Below, one piece after another: positions 6,694 to 10,529 of a stretch of DNA of 10,529 nucleotides. The stretch is taken from contig JAUHWJ010000026.1 in the NCBI GenBank assembly GCA_030424705.1, positions 1-10,529 on the forward strand, written 5' to 3'. The notes under the pieces are model-generated. The model was not told the origin of the DNA and searched no databases. It saw only the letters and a program-made list of their open reading frames with translations. Both the position numbers and the translations under genes were made by a program. The stretch comes from Alphaproteobacteria bacterium. Lineage in GTDB: Bacteria; Pseudomonadota; Alphaproteobacteria; Rhodobacterales; Rhodobacteraceae. The number at the start of each line of letters is the position of its first letter. The first letter of the stretch is position 1.

Positions 6694-7368
6694 ATGTCCA
6701 TCAAACGGAACTTCATCGCCGCCGCCGCGGTCGCCGCGCTTTGCGCCGGCGGCGCCGGCGCCGGCGCAGCCGAACTCGCGGGCCGGGCCGTCGCCGTCCA
6801 GCAGGACGCGCTGCAGGCCGAGGGCGCCGTCGGCTTTCCGATCGACGCGGGGGCGGAGATCTTCCGCAATGCGCGGGTCTACACGAAGCAATACGGCACG
6901 GCGGAGATCCGGCTGGAGGACGGCACAGCGCTCACCGTCGCGCCGAACGCCTCCCTCGTGATCGACGATTACGTCTTCGCCGGCGCCGGGCGGCCGGGCT
7001 CGCTCGCGCTCTCGCTGAGCCGCGGCGCGATGCGGATGGTGAGCGGGCGGATGCCGAAGGAGGGCGTCGCCGTCTCCACCTCCATCGGCACGATCGGCGT
7101 GCGCGGCACGGATTTCTGGATCGAGGCGCCGAGCGACGAACTGATCCGGCTCTGGGTCCTCGAAGGCGTGGTGACGGCGGCGCCGGCGAACAGCGCCACC
7201 GTGTTCGAATTCGCGGCGCCCGCCTTCGCGACCTGCTCCGCCGGAGGCTGCGAGCCCGGCGAGGCGCCGCCCGTCCCCGTCACGAACCCGCTCGGCGGAG
7301 AGGCGGGCGGCGCGGGCGATCCGGGGATCGACGCCGAGGAGAGCCACGAGTCGCCGAGCGACTTCTGA
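6694..7368 (+). CDS. Secreted FecR-domain protein (copy 2)
   Basis: A 224-residue paralogue of the protein at 6016-6615. The signal peptide (SIKRNFIAAAAVAALCAGG, 2-20) is probably cleaved near Ala26. The FecR-like domain shows VYTKQYGTAEIRLEDGTAL (62-80), ASLVIDDYVF (86-95), SLALSLSRGAMRMVSGRM (103-120), IGTIGVRGTDFWIE (131-144) and RLWVLEGVV (152-160). Cys181 and Cys186 repeat the C-x4-C spacing of copy 1. They are followed by a longer acidic, glycine-rich tail (about 187-224) that looks disordered. Cys18 is not in a proper lipobox (Leu at -1), so it is not called a lipoprotein. The start at 6694 has GAGGGG (6679-6684) nine bases upstream and begins the signal peptide. The gene ends four bases before the convergent recN stop, so transcripts of the two may overlap. 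Function unknown. Confidence 0.82.
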   Translation: MSIKRNFIAAAAVAALCAGGAGAGAAELAGRAVAVQQDALQAEGAVGFPIDAGAEIFRNARVYTKQYGTAEIRLEDGTALTVAPNASLVIDDYVFAGAGRPGSLALSLSRGAMRMVSGRMPKEGVAVSTSIGTIGVRGTDFWIEAPSDELIRLWVLEGVVTAAPANSATVFEFAAPAFATCSAGGCEPGEAPPVPVTNPLGGEAGGAGDPGIDAEESHESPSDF

Positions 7369-7372
7369 CGCT

Positions 7373-9037
7373 CTAGCCCGCCGCCGCCAGCAGCGCCGTG
7401 GCGGCGGCGCGCGCCTCCGGCGTGACGGCGCCACCGGCGAGCATCCTCGCGATCTCCTCCGCCCGCTCGCCCTCCGCGAGCCGGCGGACATCGGTGCGCG
7501 CCGCGCCCGCCTCCACCCGCTTCTCGATCCGGAACTGCGCGTCGCCCCAGGCGGCGACCTGCGGCGAATGGGTGACGACGAGCACCTGCGCCGCGCCCGC
7601 CCCGCGCGCGAGACCGGCGAGGCGGCGGCCCACCGCGTCCGCCGTCGCGCCGCCCACGCCGCGGTCGATCTCGTCGAAGATCATCGCCCCCGCCCCGCCG
7701 GCGGCGGAGAGAGCGACCTTGAGCGCGAGAAGAAGGCGCGAGAGCTCCCCGCCGGAGGCGACACGGGCGAGCGGCGCGGGCGCGGCGCCGGGGTTGGCGG
7801 CGATGAGGAACGTGACCTCCTCCGCCCCTTCCGGCCCCGGCTCCGCCGCCTCGACCAAGACATGGAACCGCGCCCGCTCCATCTTCAGCGCCGGCAATTC
7901 CGCCGCCACCGCCGCCTCGAGCCGCCCCGCCGCCTCAAGCCGGAGGGCGGAGAGCGCGGCGGCGGCCTCGAGATGCGCGGCTTTCGCAGCCTTCGCGCGG
8001 GCGCGGAGCGCGGCGATCTCCCCCTCCCCCGCCTCGATCCGCGCGAGGCGGGCGGAGAGGGAGCCGGCGAGCGCCGCGAGATCGTCCGGCGCGCAATCGT
8101 GCTTCCGCGCGAGCTTGCGGAGGGCGAAGAGCCGCTCCTCCGCCCGTTCCAGCGCCAGCGGGTCGAACTCCATCGCCTCCATCGCCGTCTCGACCCCGGC
8201 GACGGCCTCCGAGAGCGCGTCCTTCGCCCGGTCGAGCGCGTCGAGCGGCCCGTCGAGCCGGCCCTCCGCCTCCCCGGCGGCGGCGGCGAGGCGGCGGCTC
8301 GCGTCGAAGAGCGCGCCCTCCGCCCCTTCGGAGAGGAGCGCGAGCGCGCGCGCCACATCCTCCCGGATCCGCGCCGCGCCCTGCATGGCGCGCCGCCGCG
8401 CGTCGAGCGCCGCGTCCTCTCCGGGCTCGGGCGCGAAGGCTTCGAGCTCGGCGACGAAATGCGCCAGCGTCTCCCGCTCCCGCGCCGCCTCGGCCAGCGC
8501 GGCCTCCGCCGCCTCCAGCGCCGCCGCCTCGCGCCGCCACGCCCCGTGCGCCGCCCGGCAGGCGGAGAGCGCCGACTCCGCCCCGGCGAAGGCGTCGAGC
8601 AGAGCGCGGTGGCCGCGGGCGTTCAGGAGGCCGCGGTCGTCATGCTGGCCATGCACCTCCACCAGCGCCTCCCCGAGCGCACGGAGCGTCTCGGCGTTCA
8701 CCCGCCGGTCGTTCACATAGGCGCGGGAGGGGCCGGCGGCGGAGGCGACACGGCGGAGGATCAGCTCCTCCGTCTCCGCATCCAGCCCCGCCTCCGCCAT
8801 GATCGCCCGCGCCGGATGGCCGGAGGGGACGCGCAGGATCGCCGTCGCCGCCCCCTCCGCCGCCCCGGCGCGGACAAGGCCGCGCGCCTCCGCGAAGCCG
8901 AGGGCGAAGCCGAGCGCGTCGAGGAGAATGGATTTCCCCGCCCCCGTCTCCCCGGTGAACACGGTGAGGCCGGGGCCGAATTCGAGCGTCAGGCGCTCGA
9001 TCAGCACGATGTCGCTGATCTCCAGACTTTCGAGCAT
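7373..9037 (-). CDS. recN: DNA repair protein RecN
   Basis: A 554-residue SMC-like ATPase acting in recombinational repair of double-strand breaks. Walker A is TGETGAGKS (28-36), VEVHGQHDD (126-134) is the RecN-typical motif after the first lobe, and long Ala/Glu/Arg-rich coiled-coil stretches fill about 155-385. FDPLALERAEERL (291-303) marks the coil turn region. The ABC signature is ASGGELSR (427-434), Walker B is MIFDEID (452-458) with GVGG after it, and the H-loop is THSP (489-492). Length and motif order are complete for the family. The ATG at 9037 is 23 bases after the bamD stop; the gap consists mostly of two copies of ccggcgggg in the coding sense, giving only a weak G-rich ribosome site. 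Co-transcription with bamD is likely. RecN is often SOS-induced, but I saw no LexA-type box here. Confidence 0.97.
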   Translation of the reverse strand: MLESLEISDIVLIERLTLEFGPGLTVFTGETGAGKSILLDALGFALGFAEARGLVRAGAAEGAATAILRVPSGHPARAIMAEAGLDAETEELILRRVASAAGPSRAYVNDRRVNAETLRALGEALVEVHGQHDDRGLLNARGHRALLDAFAGAESALSACRAAHGAWRREAAALEAAEAALAEAARERETLAHFVAELEAFAPEPGEDAALDARRRAMQGAARIREDVARALALLSEGAEGALFDASRRLAAAAGEAEGRLDGPLDALDRAKDALSEAVAGVETAMEAMEFDPLALERAEERLFALRKLARKHDCAPDDLAALAGSLSARLARIEAGEGEIAALRARAKAAKAAHLEAAAALSALRLEAAGRLEAAVAAELPALKMERARFHVLVEAAEPGPEGAEEVTFLIAANPGAAPAPLARVASGGELSRLLLALKVALSAAGGAGAMIFDEIDRGVGGATADAVGRRLAGLARGAGAAQVLVVTHSPQVAAWGDAQFRIEKRVEAGAARTDVRRLAEGERAEEIARMLAGGAVTPEARAAATALLAAAG

Positions 9038-9060
9038 GGGCCCCGCCGGCGCCCCGCCGG

Positions 9061-9896
9061 TCAGAACTGGTCGCCGTAGACGACCTTGCGGAAGTTGCGG
9101 CTGAGCCAGCTTTCCGGGCTGATCTCCGGCCCGAGCCGCTCTCCGGTCAGGAGCGCGAAGCTGTCCACATACCATTCCGAGCCCGGATAGTTGAAGCCGA
9201 GCACGGCGGCGGCGTTCTGCGCCTCCGCCGTGACGCCGAGGCCGAGATAGCTTTCGACCAGCCGGTGCAGCGCCTCCGGCGTCTGGCTCGTGGTGTTGTA
9301 CTGCTCCACCACGCGACGGAAGCGGTTGATGGCGGCGACGTAATGGCCCCGGCCGAGATAATAGCGGCCGATCTCCATCTCCTTGCCCGCGAGGTTGTCG
9401 AGCGTCAGGTCGCGCTTCAGCGCCGCGTCCCGCGCCTGTCAGGATAGCGCTCGATGACCTCGCGGAGCGCCTGACCGGCGCGGATCGTGTCGCCCTGGTC
9501 GCGGCCGACATCGGAAATCTGGTCATAGTAGCTCAGCGCGACGATGTACTGCGCATAGGACGCATCCTCGTCGGACGGGAAGAAATCGAGATAGCGCTGC
9601 GCGGCGAGGCGCGCCTCGTCATAGCGGCGGGCGCGGTAATAGGCCTCGGCGGAGCGGATCATCGCGGTCTTGGCGAGGCTCGAATAGGGATAGAGCCGTT
9701 CGACCTCGTCGAAGCCGGTCGCCGCCTCGGTGAAGTCGCCATCCTGATAATTGGCCTCGGCCTCCGCGAAAATGTCGGCCGCGGGGCGCGCGTCGTCCAC
9801 CAGCGAGTCGTCCGAGGAGCAGCCGGCGAGCGCCAAGGCCGCCGCGAAGGCGAGGCTTCCGCCCAGAGTCCGCGCCGTGATCCGCGTCCGCTTCAT
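9061..9896 (-). pseudogene. bamD: Outer membrane assembly lipoprotein BamD, interrupted by a frameshift
   Basis: BamD is the essential TPR lipoprotein of the BAM complex, which inserts beta-barrel proteins into the outer membrane. The first part starts at ATG 9896 with a lipoprotein signal ending in lipobox LAGC (lipidated Cys26), then TPR-like repeats (DIFAEAEANYQDGDFTEAAT, 41-60, and following) up to VIERYPD (147-153). There the frame goes on to a stop at 9419-9417. The second part continues in another frame as ARDAALKRDLTLDNLAGKE, EIGRYYLGRGHYVAAINRF and onward to the stop at 9063-9061. Together they give about 277 residues, a normal BamD length with nothing else missing. The shift must lie between 9441 and 9417, because each frame has a stop just beyond that interval. 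AAGGA precedes the start. Gene context (ftsZ upstream, recN downstream) agrees. A consensus error is likely, since bamD should be essential. Confidence 0.9.
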
Positions 9897-9928
9897 GTCC
9901 GATTCCTTCGTCCGCCGTCTCTGGCGGT

Positions 9929-9957
9929 TCGATAGCACGGCCTCGCGGCCCCGTCAT
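9929..9957 (-). promoter_or_regulatory. Weak candidate promoter for bamD
   Basis: On the minus strand, ATGACG (9957-9952) and TATCGA (9934-9929) are separated by 17 bases, about 33 bases before the bamD ATG. Both boxes are imperfect matches. Together with the terminator-like hairpin after ftsZ, this would make bamD-recN a unit independent of ftsZ. Confidence 0.28.
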
Positions 9958-9980
9958 CGCCCGCCGGCGCGGGCGGGAAG

Positions 9981-10005
9981 GGCGGGCGCCGCGCGGGCGC
10001 CCGCC
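9981..10005 (-). terminator. GC-rich hairpin after ftsZ
   Basis: The perfect 10-bp arms ggcgggcgcc (9981-9990) and ggcgcccgcc (9996-10005) surround a 5-base loop. The hairpin begins nine bases after the ftsZ stop in the sense of transcription. The bases after the stem on the minus strand read cttccc, so the T-run is poor. It may terminate or attenuate ftsZ transcription ahead of bamD. Confidence 0.5.
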
Positions 10006-10014
10006 GACTCTCTG

Positions 10015-10529
10015 TCAGTTCGCCTGGCGGCGGAGGAAGGCCGGGATCTCCATGCGGAGATCCTCGTCATCCTCCACCGAGTCCTCGATCCGCTCGGCCG
10101 GCCGCGGCGCGGGGCGCGGGGCGGAGGGGGCGGCGGGCTCGGCCCGGCCGACCGGCTGGGCCGCGCGCGCGGCCGCAGCGCCGCCGCCCGTCATCCGGTG
10201 GATCAGGCTGTTGAGCCCGAAGCGCCCGCGCTCGGCTTCCCCGCCCTGGGAGGCCTGCGCGGCGTCACGCATCCCCTGGACGGTGAAGGGAGTCGGGTCC
10301 CCGGCATGGGCCGGGCGGCGCGGCGCCGGAGCCGGCTCGGGCGCCTCCGCGCGCGGGTCGCCGGGCTGGACCGGGGCGGGGGCGATATAGGCCTCCGCGC
10401 GCGGCGCGGGGGCGGCGGGCGCCTCCTCCTCCGCGAAGAGGTTGGGCTCCACGGCGAGCGGCTGCGGCGCCGATGGCGACACCGGCGGCGGCGGCGCTGA
10501 AGGCGGCCTCTTGGGCAGCGGCAGCGCGG
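10015..10529 (-). CDS. ftsZ: Cell division protein FtsZ, C-terminal tail (cut by window edge)
   Basis: The frame is open from the right edge to the TGA at 10017-10015 and covers only the last 170 or so residues. What is seen is a long Pro/Ala-rich disordered linker, including LPLPKRPPS near the edge, PNLFAEEE, a more conserved stretch FTVQGMRDAAQAS ... GRFGLNSLIHRMTG, and an acidic segment EDDEDLRMEIPAFLRRQAN at the very end. That last peptide is the conserved FtsZ C-terminal sequence of alphaproteobacteria, which binds FtsA and other division partners at the septum. The GTPase domain lies outside the window. The identification rests on the tail, supported by bamD and recN following on the same strand. 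Confidence 0.92.
   Translation of the reverse strand, partial: ALPLPKRPPSAPPPPVSPSAPQPLAVEPNLFAEEEAPAAPAPRAEAYIAPAPVQPGDPRAEAPEPAPAPRRPAHAGDPTPFTVQGMRDAAQASQGGEAERGRFGLNSLIHRMTGGGAAAARAAQPVGRAEPAAPSAPRPAPRPAERIEDSVEDDEDLRMEIPAFLRRQAN

Noticed and set aside
7398..9079. Two long plus-strand open frames opposite recN
   Set aside because: They lie entirely within the recN coding span on the other strand; low-complexity Arg/Ala/Ser composition marks them as GC shadows.
7373..9526. recN extended upstream to a 717-residue protein
   Set aside because: The extra N-terminus is the out-of-frame shadow of bamD; RecN similarity starts exactly at MLESLEIS (9037).

Overview
The window is very GC-rich chromosomal DNA from an alphaproteobacterium, probably Rhodobacterales or a close relative. 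The best markers are the FtsZ tail ending in EIPAFLRRQAN, the ftsZ-bamD-recN gene order, and overall codon use. Most of it is ordinary chromosomal coding sequence. No CRISPR array, insertion sequence, tRNA or rRNA was seen.

Left part (1-3781, minus strand, read right to left): an acyl-CoA thioesterase-like hotdog protein, then two tandem, closely related hybrid-type histidine kinases whose genes overlap by four bases, then the N-terminus of a ClC-type chloride channel that runs off the left edge. The gaps are short, so all four may be one transcription unit. Both kinases have a good catalytic core, almost no extracytoplasmic sensor region, and a degenerate C-terminal receiver-like domain. No response regulator gene is adjacent.

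Middle (3782-5670): a divergent promoter region separates the thioesterase from a plus-strand FAD-linked D-lactate/2-hydroxyacid dehydrogenase. Ten bases after its stop lies a small DUF2513-like gene with markedly lower GC and codon use unlike its neighbours. It looks acquired.

5671-6015 is a gene-free stretch unusually rich in perfect inverted repeats. These include a hairpin with a GAAA tetraloop and a 12-bp palindrome containing an FNR/FixK-like TTGA-N6-TCAA box. Two tandem paralogous secreted FecR-domain proteins follow (6016-7368), each with a C-x4-C pair near the C-terminus. No sigma factor or TonB receptor gene is next to them.

Right part (7373-10529, minus strand): recN (DNA repair ATPase), bamD (outer-membrane assembly lipoprotein) and the C-terminal tail of ftsZ. 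This is the familiar division/envelope/repair neighbourhood, but lpxC, commonly found between ftsZ and bamD in alphaproteobacteria, is absent. bamD carries a frameshift confined to about 20 bases. In a gene expected to be essential, that is either a sequence error or a real and surprising lesion.
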